Of a stretch of DNA of 43,224 bases, positions 17,451 through 26,375 are shown piece after piece. Under the pieces are notes generated by a model that worked only from the letters and a program-made list of their open reading frames with translations, had not been told where the DNA came from and did not search any database. The stretch comes from RGIG4140 sp045635565 (GTDB lineage Bacteria; Pseudomonadota; Alphaproteobacteria; CAAHEQ01; UBA3637), in assembly GCA_045635565.1 (NCBI GenBank), contig JAZTVX010000032.1, positions 1 through 43,224 of the forward strand. Reading direction: 5' to 3'. A program made the translations under genes and the position numbers. Positions within the stretch are counted from its first letter, which is position 1. Each line of letters starts with the position of its first letter.

Positions 17451-18659
17451 ATGTCAAAAGAAGATATTTTTCAATATAGGGATGATGCCAAAGATTATTT
17501 AATAAAACATCAGCATAAAAAGAAAAAATTACTCATTCGTGATGAGGAGGGCAATACTTTATTGCACTGTCATCCCGATTTGGCAAGAAAATGGATTAAA
17601 TTAGGATTAGATGTTAATATTCCCAATAATGTTGGTGACATACCGTTGATGCGGGTTGCTCGTATGGGAGACATTATTCCGACAGAATTGATTGAATGTG
17701 CAATGCCGGCTGATTTAAACTGCTGTTACGAAGACGGTGAAACCGTTTTAACGGCATATATTAAATCGGAAGGATTGCCGGCCATTGTGCAAATGCTTTG
17801 CGAACAAGGAGCCAATCCCAATCAGCCTAATGCGTTTGGTCAATATCCACTTGAATTGAGCATACAACGGAATGCCTCGTATCGTCAAAAGATGACAATA
17901 CATTGTGGTGATATGTCATATGGGGAACGATTGTCCGATATTTATCAACGCATGATTGCTCATGATACATCATACGTTTTAATTGGTTCCGGTGCTTATT
18001 TAAACAATATTCGGGTAAACGGTCAAACATTTTTAGGGAATAAGATAACCCATTTAGAAATGGGGGAAGCAAAAGCGTTAATGCGTTTAATCAATACGAC
18101 TGAAAAGAACAGTGATTTATATGGCGTTGATGACCAAGGTCAATCTCCATTGCATGTAATATTAACGATGCGTCGCAATATCTTTACACGGCGGTTATTT
18201 CGGGCTGTATTACCAAAAGTTGATGTTAATATTTGCAATAATAAAGGGGAAACAGCATTGAATGCCGGCATCAAAGCTGATGAATTTTCGGCTGATGAAT
18301 TGATTGCTTTGATTGAGGCCGGTACGAATGTTAATTTAGCTGATAAAGATGGCAATACGCCGTTACATAATGCGTTGCAACGTGACGGGATGGATAGTGT
18401 CATTGTTTCTTTAATTGCAAACGGAGCCGATTTAATGTATCGTAATGTTCATGGTGAAACACCGATATCAAAAACAAATTCTGTTATTATGCAAATGATG
18501 TTATCGGCCTTGATGTATTGTTCTCGTGAAGATGTTCAAACAATTGTTACAACAATTTATGCTAATCAATCCGAAGAACGAAAAATGCCGTTATGTGTTA
18601 TGCATCATACAGATAAAATTCCGAACACAATTGAACAAGAGCGACAAATGGGAGTATGA
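17451..18659 (+). CDS. Ankyrin-repeat protein B of a tandem pair
   Basis: A 402-residue ankyrin protein, 9 bases after the previous gene, with AAGGGA before the ATG. Repeat cores include DEEGNTLLHCHPDLARKWIK, NNVGDIPLMRVARMGD, YEDGETVLTAYIKSEG, DDQGQSPLHVILTM, NNKGETALNAGIKA, DKDGNTPLHNALQRDG and NVHGETPISKTNS. Its repeats line up one-for-one with those of the upstream paralogue, but the sequences have diverged widely, so the duplication is old. The C-terminal tail (about 365-402) is not ankyrin-like and could carry a targeting signal. A binding or effector role is inferred from the family. Confidence 0.9.
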   Translation: MSKEDIFQYRDDAKDYLIKHQHKKKKLLIRDEEGNTLLHCHPDLARKWIKLGLDVNIPNNVGDIPLMRVARMGDIIPTELIECAMPADLNCCYEDGETVLTAYIKSEGLPAIVQMLCEQGANPNQPNAFGQYPLELSIQRNASYRQKMTIHCGDMSYGERLSDIYQRMIAHDTSYVLIGSGAYLNNIRVNGQTFLGNKITHLEMGEAKALMRLINTTEKNSDLYGVDDQGQSPLHVILTMRRNIFTRRLFRAVLPKVDVNICNNKGETALNAGIKADEFSADELIALIEAGTNVNLADKDGNTPLHNALQRDGMDSVIVSLIANGADLMYRNVHGETPISKTNSVIMQMMLSALMYCSREDVQTIVTTIYANQSEERKMPLCVMHHTDKIPNTIEQERQMGV

Positions 18660-18835
18660 TCCTGTGCGTTAATGGATTAGATATTATTTTTTATATATAA
18701 AAGTAAAAAATTTTGAGTGATTTTGATGATATGAAAACACCTCTGTTTATATCAGGGAGGGTATGGGTCGCAATTATTTTCCATCAGGTTAGATGATTGA
18801 GTTGCACATGTTATTATAACCGCTGTCTATATAAC

Positions 18836-18866
18836 AAAAAAACGGGGAAAAATACCCCGTTTTTTT
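18836..18866. terminator. Bidirectional terminator between ankyrin pair and repeat protein
   Basis: Stem acgggg/ccccgt is flanked by A7 on the left and T7 on the right. It can end both the plus-strand ankyrin genes and the convergent minus-strand repeat gene. Confidence 0.8.
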
Positions 18867-18879
18867 ATCATTGACAACT

Positions 18880-21800
18880 TTATGGAATTGTTTCATCACA
18901 ACACGGCTCTCCTCCCGGTGTAATAGATGTTGTTGTTATAATTGTGGATGTTGTAGGTGTACAACCCGGTCCCATACAGCAGTAACAAATTTCGGCATCA
19001 TATTCATAAACACCACCGGCATCTCGACAACATTCAAAATACAAGTCCCGATGTTTTTGGCACATTTCATCATCGGTCGGTGCTTCATCCAACAAAGTTT
19101 CACATGACATGGATGTTGTTGAAATGACACACATTTCATTGTATCTGATACAAACCGGATCGTTGGGGTTGTTGACTCTTTCACAAGCGATTTGTAAACA
19201 TTCGCATTCTGTTCCACCACAACTGGTTGTTGTTGTAATCCAAGGTGAAGTTGTCGATGTTGTACATTGTTCGTTAAATTTTTGACAGGCTTTAAGATTT
19301 GAATCAAAACCACCAGCTTCACAAATTTGACCCCAGCAATCACAACCGAAACAGCATGTACACGTTGATGCTTCAAAAACACCGTCAGTTTCATTACAAC
19401 AATCTTGAACTTGTTGTTTATATGTTGAATCCATATCACATTTTTCGGTATCAACGCCGTTTCCGTCTGTTCCCAAAATAGCAGAACAATCTGGAACAGT
19501 TGTTGTGGTAATCCATGGAGAGGTTGTTGTTTCTCCACCATCACAATCAATACAACATGAACATTCATCCCATTCAAAAATACCGTTTGCATTTTCACAG
19601 CATTCTTTAACTTGTTGTTTGAAATTCGGATCATTATTACATCTGTCAATATCAATCAGGCCATTATTGTCTACTCCTAAAATAATGTCGCAAGTCATTG
19701 ATGTTGTTGATGTTGTTGTAATCCAAGGTGTTGATGTTGTCGTTGTGACACACATTTCATTGTATCTGATACAAACGGCATCAGTCGGATTATTAACACG
19801 TTCACAGGCTGCCAATAAGCATTCACATTCTGTTCCAGCACAACTGGTTGTTGTTGTAATCCAAGGTGTTGATGTCGTTGTCGTTGTGACACACATCTCA
19901 TTGTATCTGATACAAACAGGATCACTTGGATTATTGACACGTTCACAGGCTGCCAATAAGCATTCACATTCATTATCCCCACAACTTGTTGAAGTGGTTG
20001 TCGTATCGGTTGGTGTACCACTTGTCGAAGTTGATGTTGTTGTCATACACATTTCTTCATATTTGATACAAACGGGATCACTTGGATTATCGACACGTTC
20101 ACAGGCTGCCAATAAGCATTCACATTCTGTTCCACCACAACTTGTTGAAGTGGTTGTTGTATCGGTTGGCGTGCCACTTGTTGAAGTGGTTGTCGTATCC
20201 GTCGGTGTGCCACTTGTTGAAGTAGTAGTTGTATCCGTCGGTGTGCCACTTGTTGATGTGGTAGTTGTATCCGTTGGCGTACCACTTGTTGAGGTAGTGG
20301 TTGTATCCGTTGGCGTACCACTCGTTGAAGTAGTGGTTGTATCCGTCGGTGTACCGCTTGTTGACGTGGTAGTTGTATCAGTCGGAGTACCACTTGTTGA
20401 AGTAGTAGTTGTATCCGTCGGTGTGCCACTTGTTGAAGTGGTTGTCGTATCCGTCGGTGTACCACTTGTTGGAGTGTTAGTTGTATCTGTTGGTGTGCCA
20501 CTTGTTGAAGTGGTTGTCGTATCCGTCGGTGTACCACTTGTTGAAGTGGTTGTCGTATCCGTCGGTGTGCCACTTGTCGAAGTAGTAGTTGTATCCGTTG
20601 GCGTACCACTTGTTGAAGTGGTAGTTGTATCTGTTGGCGTACCACTTGTCGAGGTAGTGGTTGTATCTGTTGGCGTGCCACTTGTTGATGTGGTAGTTGT
20701 ATCTATTGGCGTGCCACTTGTTGATGTGGTAGTTGTATCCGTTGGTGTGCCACTTGTCGAAGTTGTAGTTGTATCCGTTGGCGTACCACTCGTTGAAGTA
20801 GTTGTTGTATCAGTCGGTGTACCACTTGTCGAAGTAGTCGTTGTATCCGTCGGTGTGCCACTTGTTGATGTGGTGGTTGTATCCGTTGGCGTACCACTTG
20901 TTGAAGTAGTTGTTGTATCCGTTGGTGTGCCACTTGTTGAAGTGGTAGTTGTATCCGTTGGTGTGCCACTCGTTGAGGTAGTTGTTGTATCCGTCGGCGT
21001 ACCGCTTGTTGAAGTGGTAGTTGTATCCGTCGGAGTACCACTTGTCGAAGTAGTGGTTGTATCCGTCGGTGTGCCACTTGTTGAAGTAGTAGTTGTATCT
21101 GTTGGTGTGCCACTTGTCGAAGTTGTAGTTGTATCTGTTGGTGTGCCACTTGTAGATGTAGTAGTTGTATCCGTCGGTGTACCGCTTGTTGAAGTGGTTG
21201 TCGTATCCGTCGGAGTGCCACTTGTTGAAGTGGTAGTTGTATCGGTTGGCGTACCACTTGTTGACGTGGTAGTTGTATCGGTTGGCGTGCCACTTGTTGA
21301 GGTAGTGGTTGTATCCGTCGGTGTGCCACTTGTCGAGGTAGTGGTTGTATCGGTCGGTGTACCGCTTGTTGAAGTGGTAGTTGTATCCGTCGGTGTACCA
21401 CTCGTTGAAGTAGTAGTTGTGTCTGTTGGTGTACCACTTGTTGAAGTAGTTGTTGTATCAGTCGGTGTACCACTTGTCGAAGTAGTCGTTGTATCCGTTG
21501 GTGTGCCACTTGTCGAAGTAGTTGTCGTATCCGTCGGAGTACCACTTGTTGAAGTAGTGGTTGTATCCGTTGGTGTGCCACTTGTTGAAGTAGTTGTTGT
21601 ATCTGTCGGTGTACCGCTTGTTGACGTGGTTGTCGTATCAGTCGGAGTACCACTTGTTGAAGTAGTTGTTGTACCTGATGGTGTCGTTGTTGTACTGATA
21701 GAGGTTGTTGTCGTATCAGTCGGTGTACCACTTACTGAAGTCGTTGTTGTGTCTGTTGACGTACCACTTACTGAAGTCGTTGTTGTATCTGTTGGCGTAC

Positions 21801-22086
21801 CACTTACTGAAGTCGTTGTTGTACTGATAGAGGTTGTTGTTGTATCAGAACCCGTTCCTGTTCCCGTTCCGGTTCCTGTCCCCGTTCCGGTTCCTGTCCC
21901 CGTTCCCGTTCCGGTTCCTGTTATCACACTTGAGTCTGTTGACGGAGCGGTTGCAACGCCTGTTCCATACATCCATTGTGCAAAGGCCGGAACTTCTAAT
22001 TGTTCCATTTCCGCCTTTGTTTCCTGTGTAAATGCACAAATAACAGATATACCCAATATGGCACGTAACAACAACGCTTTGTTCAT
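18880..22086 (-). CDS. Secreted Thr/Ser-rich repeat protein with C-terminal cysteine-rich modules
   Basis: A 1068-residue protein with a Sec signal peptide (MNKALLLRAILGISVICAFT, likely cut after TKA). It then has a GTGTGT run, variant SVSGTPTDTTTT units, and 42 periods of a 12-residue unit, TSTSGTPTDTTT. The C-terminal third has several cysteine modules: four copies of C-x-x-x-ECECLxxACERVxNPxDxVCIxYxEMC, two of a QQV(K/Q)(E/D)CC...CCxxC type, and others, joined by TTTTSPWITTTT-type linkers. Such Thr/Ser-Pro stalks are usual in extended, possibly glycosylated surface proteins; no anchor is visible, so it may be secreted or outer-membrane associated. AGAGGAT precedes the ATG, and promoter and terminator are both clear. 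A long open frame on the opposite strand of the repeats is a by-product of the repeat. Confidence 0.88.
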   Translation of the reverse strand: MNKALLLRAILGISVICAFTQETKAEMEQLEVPAFAQWMYGTGVATAPSTDSSVITGTGTGTGTGTGTGTGTGTGTGTGSDTTTTSISTTTTSVSGTPTDTTTTSVSGTSTDTTTTSVSGTPTDTTTTSISTTTTPSGTTTTSTSGTPTDTTTTSTSGTPTDTTTTSTSGTPTDTTTTSTSGTPTDTTTTSTSGTPTDTTTTSTSGTPTDTTTTSTSGTPTDTTTTSTSGTPTDTTTTSTSGTPTDTTTTSTSGTPTDTTTTSTSGTPTDTTTTSTSGTPTDTTTTSTSGTPTDTTTTSTSGTPTDTTTTSTSGTPTDTTTTSTSGTPTDTTTTSTSGTPTDTTTTSTSGTPTDTTTTSTSGTPTDTTTTSTSGTPTDTTTTSTSGTPTDTTTTSTSGTPTDTTTTSTSGTPTDTTTTSTSGTPTDTTTTSTSGTPTDTTTTSTSGTPTDTTTTSTSGTPIDTTTTSTSGTPTDTTTTSTSGTPTDTTTTSTSGTPTDTTTTSTSGTPTDTTTTSTSGTPTDTTTTSTSGTPTDTTNTPTSGTPTDTTTTSTSGTPTDTTTTSTSGTPTDTTTTSTSGTPTDTTTTSTSGTPTDTTTTSTSGTPTDTTTTSTSGTPTDTTTTSTSGTPTDTTTTSTSGTPTDTTTTSTSCGGTECECLLAACERVDNPSDPVCIKYEEMCMTTTSTSTSGTPTDTTTTSTSCGDNECECLLAACERVNNPSDPVCIRYNEMCVTTTTTSTPWITTTTSCAGTECECLLAACERVNNPTDAVCIRYNEMCVTTTTSTPWITTTSTTSMTCDIILGVDNNGLIDIDRCNNDPNFKQQVKECCENANGIFEWDECSCCIDCDGGETTTSPWITTTTVPDCSAILGTDGNGVDTEKCDMDSTYKQQVQDCCNETDGVFEASTCTCCFGCDCWGQICEAGGFDSNLKACQKFNEQCTTSTTSPWITTTTSCGGTECECLQIACERVNNPNDPVCIRYNEMCVISTTSMSCETLLDEAPTDDEMCQKHRDLYFECCRDAGGVYEYDAEICYCCMGPGCTPTTSTIITTTSITPGGEPCCDETIP
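20141..21652 (-). repeat. 42 tandem 36-bp repeats coding for TSTSGTPTDTTT
   Basis: The same phase point (cttgttgaagt-type) occurs at 20141 and 21653, a distance of 1512 bases or exactly 42 periods of 36. The units differ at many third codon positions, but the amino acids are almost constant; the only changes visible are an Ile for Thr, an Asn for Thr and a Pro for Ser. More degenerate related units continue on the N-terminal side to about 21840. Confidence 0.95.
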
Positions 22087-22114
22087 TATTTATCCTCTTG
22101 TTAAAAAAACACGG

Positions 22115-22136
22115 AGCAGATACTCCCCCATCTGCT
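22115..22136 (-). promoter_or_regulatory. Hairpin at the 5' end of the repeat-protein transcript
   Basis: A perfect 7-bp stem agcagat/atctgct with an 8-base loop lies right where the promoter predicts the transcript start. On the minus strand it is followed by CCGTG and T7, then the ribosome site. It could stabilise the mRNA or act as an early terminator. Confidence 0.45.
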
Positions 22137-22137
22137 T

Positions 22138-22167
22138 ATGATACTGGATTTTTCCCCTGAATGTCAA
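22138..22167 (-). promoter_or_regulatory. Promoter of the secreted repeat protein
   Basis: On the minus strand a perfect TTGACA (22162-22167), an 18-bp spacer and TATCAT (22138-22143) stand 52 bases before the start codon. Confidence 0.75.
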
Positions 22168-22223
22168 GATGTTTTTCAAAGATGTCTGATTTTTATTGAA
22201 GATGAAAAATCTCTTGATTTTAC

Positions 22224-25200
22224 TTATTGAAACAGTTTTGAAAGTATCCCCGGTGCGATGGTTGAAAGAGGGTTAAATTTGACTGTCGCATTAGAAGGTG
22301 TTCCTTTGATTTCGTACTGGACACCCATGAGACCACCATGTTCTGTTCCACGGAATAAACCACCGATTAAAGGAATTCGTCCCGGTAAAGAATTGACGGC
22401 ATATGCCGGTATAACTGAGCCGACAACGTGAATCAGATGTGATGAAATTTGTCCGCTAAATGTAATACCGAGTGATGTTCCGTATAAGACGCTGTCACTC
22501 AATGTTACATCAAAATGAGGTGATAATTCAAAAGGAATAATTCCTTGACTAAATTTCAATTCTTTTCCGCGAACTGCATCGATAATTCCTAAAATAGTCA
22601 ATGCCTGCATGATAAAGCCTGGATTTTTAAAATCTAAATTAGTTATGCGAATATCCCCTTTAACCAGACCGGTCGGTGTTTGAAAACCTGCTATAACAGC
22701 CTTCCCATGTGCAAATTCACTGGATATGTTTAAGCGATTAAGGAAGTCACCTGTGTTGTTGATAGTGCCTTCTATTTTGTCGGTTGTTGGAATTAAATTG
22801 AGTGAAATGGCTTCTGCTCCTTGTGCAAATATGAACAATTGTTCCCATTTTGTTTGTGTTCGTTTCGCTTGAATGATAACGTTGTTAAGTGGTAATTTCG
22901 GATTGAGTGTCATTGAATCCATGTTTACGTTTATATCAAGTCCTAATATGGGAGATAACAACTGATTGTGATTTTGTTTGTGGGGTGATAATGAATTGTT
23001 TTGTTGCTTGAAATAGGGTGTATTTTTAAATTCCGTCATAAGCCATGATTTGCCTTTCAACATGAGCGAGAAATTTTTCTTGTCCTGCCATGAAACTGTT
23101 GCTGATAAATCACTTCCGGGGGCTTTGATACGGGAAAATGTCATTGTCTTTTTATTTTGGTCTGTTTTAATCGAAGCCGAAATATCCAATGCTTTTGAAT
23201 CGGCAGATATATCGATTTGCCCGGTTTCAATATTATGTTGAGGTGAAAGTTGAATTGTACTGGTTAGCATGGAAGGAACGCCCTTAACTTTTGTATAAGC
23301 CAGCGGATAAAACATCAATTCAGCTTGTGTTAAATCACTCCTTAAGTTAATTTGTGATGATTTGTCCTTATTGATTTGATAAATAAGTGTCCCTTGAATG
23401 GAGCCAATGATATAATCTGATATGTCGTGATAATATGTTTCTAAAACCGAATCGGATACTGTACCGGATACGGTATAAATACTTTGAGTCGGTTTTTTAT
23501 TTGTTGGTGTAAAAAATTCTTCCCATTTAATTTGGATGGGTATATTCTGATAGACGCCGTTTCCTTGTACAACCAGACCATGATTATTGACTGTTAAATT
23601 CATTATGGCATTGGTTAAGGTGTGTGTTTTGTCGGCAGAATAAAAGATTCCGTTTTGAACAGTGGCTTTGACGTTAACGGTTACATCTTTGGGTGTTAAT
23701 TTTTCAGTTAATGGAAAAATTAATGTTGCCTGACCTTTTCCGATTGCATTTGTCTGATTCGGATGGATATCGAAACCAGATAACAATTGCAAAGGTTTTT
23801 CGTTAATTAAGGCTAATATTTCCTGTGTCGGACCGGTCACGTCCAGTTCAATTTTCGCCCAAGATTGATCGTCTTTTAAATTGGTTAGGTAAACATTACC
23901 GGTATTTAATTGAATTTGCCCAATATGCCCCGTATTGGCAAAAATTTCTACCTTGTCCGGATAAAGCATTACTTTGCCTCCGGCTTTTAAAACGGGTTTC
24001 ATTGGGTGTAAATAATCCACAGTTGTGTCTTTAAAATCAACATCGCCAATGAGGTCAACAATTTCCCCCCCTTGAAAATAAAGCGAAAACAATGCTTGTG
24101 AGGCAATACCTGTTTTTAGATTCTTTCTGACCCATTCATGGGCATCCGGACCTAAATAAGAAGGCCAAACAGATGGAATTTCCTGCATTGGAATGTCGTT
24201 TAATCGGGCATCAATTGTTGTTTTTGTCAAATTAAAATCCTGCTTATCCAAAAAAGATCCAATATGCTTTGTTGTAATATCAACATAAGCAGATAAACCT
24301 GTTGTCAGAACGACTTTGGCATTTTTGATTATAAGTGATTCCAAATTTTCAGTGAAAGAACCGTGGGCAATCAATTGACGAACGGGATAAATCGTATTTA
24401 ACGGTTCAGGTAGTTGGACTGTTCCTTGTTCTGTCGTGCTGATGGTAAAATTCAATGCTTTGATAGCATTTCGCCAATGTTTGCGTCCTTCCGCAATGTC
24501 GAGTGAACCGTTTATTTCACCTCTTAACGGAATTTTAATTCCTTCTAACAATGGGATAACCTGACCGGCATCGCTTAAATTTGCCTGATTAAAAAAAACA
24601 TCTAATTCAATAGTCTGTGCACCTGCATGATATTGTGCCGTTCCTTTGAAAGACATTAAGTTGTTTTGTGTGCGAATGGCTGTGTCAATTTCTAAATCGT
24701 AACGTCTTAAACGTCGTTTTTTGAGTGTAAAATTTAACTGTGGAATTGTGATATAACGCCCTTTTTTTTCATCAGTAATATTGATGGAGGCATTTTGAAG
24801 TTCGATTCGTTTGAAAGACAGAATTTTCTTGGCAAACTGTCTTAAATCACGAACAATCAACGCTTTGTCTTTAATATTTTTAGTCTCTCGTTCGGATAAC
24901 GTAACGGTCGTGGTATTTTGCTCGTCAATAATAGCCGTTTGTTGTCCACGTAATAACAATTCGTTGTTTTTGGTTAGTGTGAGTTGTAATAATGCCTCAT
25001 TGATTTGAACGGATGTCGGAATGTAGTTTAACGTAAGTAATGATAATAGGCCGTATGATAATTGAATGGAAGGTAAATTCAAAATCAAGGCATCGTTTCG
25101 TCCGTACAGGACAAAATTTTTTGCCTGAATATGAAATAATCCGTTGCGGGATAATTTGGCTGACAATGAAACAGATTGAACGTCAAAGTGTAAGCCACTC

Positions 25201-25379
25201 TCAGGCTGAAATACATACGATTGAACTTGGGGCATTAAAAAAGCCAAATCCAACGGTTTTTCTCTTAAATGCCAAAATAACAAACCCACGCCAACCATGA
25301 ATAACGTTAATCCGATAATCGTTAACCGATAGATGATTTTAAATATAATTCGAAAGAAAGTTCGTATTTTTTTGATCAT
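22224..25379 (-). CDS. YhdP/AsmA-like envelope protein
   Basis: A 1051-residue protein with one N-terminal membrane anchor (about 12-35, IIYRLTIIGLTLFMVGVGLLF), then a long beta-rich extracytoplasmic region with the repeated amphipathic strands of the AsmA/TamB clan. The N-terminal part fits DUF3971. The C-terminus (TILGIIDAVRGKELKFSQGI then GLMGVQYEIKGTPSNATVKFNP) matches the AsmA-like C-terminal domain of YhdP. Family members bridge the periplasm and are implicated in phospholipid transport to the outer membrane. It starts immediately after the PiT stop, as the last gene of the prfB operon. The size is somewhat below E. coli YhdP. The family call is good; the exact role is inferred. Confidence 0.82.
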   Translation of the reverse strand: MIKKIRTFFRIIFKIIYRLTIIGLTLFMVGVGLLFWHLREKPLDLAFLMPQVQSYVFQPESGLHFDVQSVSLSAKLSRNGLFHIQAKNFVLYGRNDALILNLPSIQLSYGLLSLLTLNYIPTSVQINEALLQLTLTKNNELLLRGQQTAIIDEQNTTTVTLSERETKNIKDKALIVRDLRQFAKKILSFKRIELQNASINITDEKKGRYITIPQLNFTLKKRRLRRYDLEIDTAIRTQNNLMSFKGTAQYHAGAQTIELDVFFNQANLSDAGQVIPLLEGIKIPLRGEINGSLDIAEGRKHWRNAIKALNFTISTTEQGTVQLPEPLNTIYPVRQLIAHGSFTENLESLIIKNAKVVLTTGLSAYVDITTKHIGSFLDKQDFNLTKTTIDARLNDIPMQEIPSVWPSYLGPDAHEWVRKNLKTGIASQALFSLYFQGGEIVDLIGDVDFKDTTVDYLHPMKPVLKAGGKVMLYPDKVEIFANTGHIGQIQLNTGNVYLTNLKDDQSWAKIELDVTGPTQEILALINEKPLQLLSGFDIHPNQTNAIGKGQATLIFPLTEKLTPKDVTVNVKATVQNGIFYSADKTHTLTNAIMNLTVNNHGLVVQGNGVYQNIPIQIKWEEFFTPTNKKPTQSIYTVSGTVSDSVLETYYHDISDYIIGSIQGTLIYQINKDKSSQINLRSDLTQAELMFYPLAYTKVKGVPSMLTSTIQLSPQHNIETGQIDISADSKALDISASIKTDQNKKTMTFSRIKAPGSDLSATVSWQDKKNFSLMLKGKSWLMTEFKNTPYFKQQNNSLSPHKQNHNQLLSPILGLDINVNMDSMTLNPKLPLNNVIIQAKRTQTKWEQLFIFAQGAEAISLNLIPTTDKIEGTINNTGDFLNRLNISSEFAHGKAVIAGFQTPTGLVKGDIRITNLDFKNPGFIMQALTILGIIDAVRGKELKFSQGIIPFELSPHFDVTLSDSVLYGTSLGITFSGQISSHLIHVVGSVIPAYAVNSLPGRIPLIGGLFRGTEHGGLMGVQYEIKGTPSNATVKFNPLSTIAPGILSKLFQ

Positions 25380-26375
25380 TTATATGCCTCCGAGCCGAAA
25401 CAAATATAAGATGCCAAAACTTAATAATCCAGCACCCAACGGGGCTGTCAGCCATGAAAAAATAACTTTGCCGACAATTTTGAATTTCAAGCCGTTAATA
25501 CCCTTGGAAACGGCAATCCCGATAATGGCGCCGATGACGGCACAAGATAACGGAACGGGAACCAATGGAAAAGATGGGAGGTGTAAGGCAGTTAAAAATA
25601 ATTTTAATTGAATACTGGAAAACAAAAACAGTGTCAGAGCTGATGCAAAAACAGCCATAAATGCTTCGGCCGGTGATAACGGAAACATGCCGGTACTAAC
25701 CGTTTTTATGACTCGTTTATCAGCAAAAATAAATCCGAAACCGATACCTAAACAGGCACCGAAAAACAGTAAACTTTTTGAAAATAACCCCAAATTCATA
25801 TACGGACCAACAAGACTGCCGATATTATTGGCTCCGAATGAATAGGCACTGAATGCACCGACACATAGTAAGCCGATGCGGATAACATGGTCACGCCACA
25901 ATAAATGAACGGGAAAACGCAATAGTAATTGTCGTAATACATAAAACAGACAACAAGCGACAAGACTGGCAATGATGGGTGTGTAAATCCAAGCCAAAAT
26001 AGTTTTGGATACCAATTCAACCGGTAAAACCGTTTGGTGAAAAATATTCCATCCGATATAAGCACCGGTCGTTGTTTGTGTTAAAGAGGCAGGTACTCCC
26101 AATTTGCTCAATAAAAACATCGTGATACCGGCACTGATGCTTAATGCCAGTGCCTCTGTCAGAACAGTCACATGACCTAATGAACTGACATTTTGAGTCG
26201 TTGCCGATCCACTGATTAACGCTCCCAATAACACAAATAATCCGGCAATCAATACGCCAAACCAAAAAGGTAACATGCGTGTTCCGACAGCCGGACCGAA
26301 TAAATTGCTTAAATTATTGCGACCGAGTGTCCATGCCAGAAAAAAAATAACGGTTACGGTTATCAATGTTATCAT
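25380..26375 (-). CDS. PiT-family inorganic phosphate transporter
   Basis: A 331-residue membrane protein with about ten helices. The two PiT signature regions appear in divergent form: LGRNNLSNLFGPAVGTRM at the N-terminus and SFGANNIGSLVGPYM in the second half (canonical GANDVANA-type), separated by a hydrophilic stretch. Both halves are inverted repeats in the family, which imports phosphate (often with H+ or Na+). Its start overlaps the DUF47 stop by 4 bases; DUF47 proteins are the usual partners of PiT. It is shorter than E. coli PitA, which is common for alphaproteobacterial members. The ion and affinity cannot be told from sequence. Confidence 0.87.
   Translation of the reverse strand: MITLITVTVIFFLAWTLGRNNLSNLFGPAVGTRMLPFWFGVLIAGLFVLLGALISGSATTQNVSSLGHVTVLTEALALSISAGITMFLLSKLGVPASLTQTTTGAYIGWNIFHQTVLPVELVSKTILAWIYTPIIASLVACCLFYVLRQLLLRFPVHLLWRDHVIRIGLLCVGAFSAYSFGANNIGSLVGPYMNLGLFSKSLLFFGACLGIGFGFIFADKRVIKTVSTGMFPLSPAEAFMAVFASALTLFLFSSIQLKLFLTALHLPSFPLVPVPLSCAVIGAIIGIAVSKGINGLKFKIVGKVIFSWLTAPLGAGLLSFGILYLFRLGGI

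Noticed and set aside
20141..21652. CRISPR array with 36-bp period
   Set aside because: The period is head-to-tail with no spacers and encodes a continuous protein in one frame.
19505..22141. An 878-codon open frame on the plus strand rich in VVVVSVGVPLVE repeats
   Set aside because: It is the antisense image of the 36-bp repeats of the minus-strand gene. It has no ribosome site, and the minus-strand frame has a signal peptide, promoter and sensible cysteine modules.
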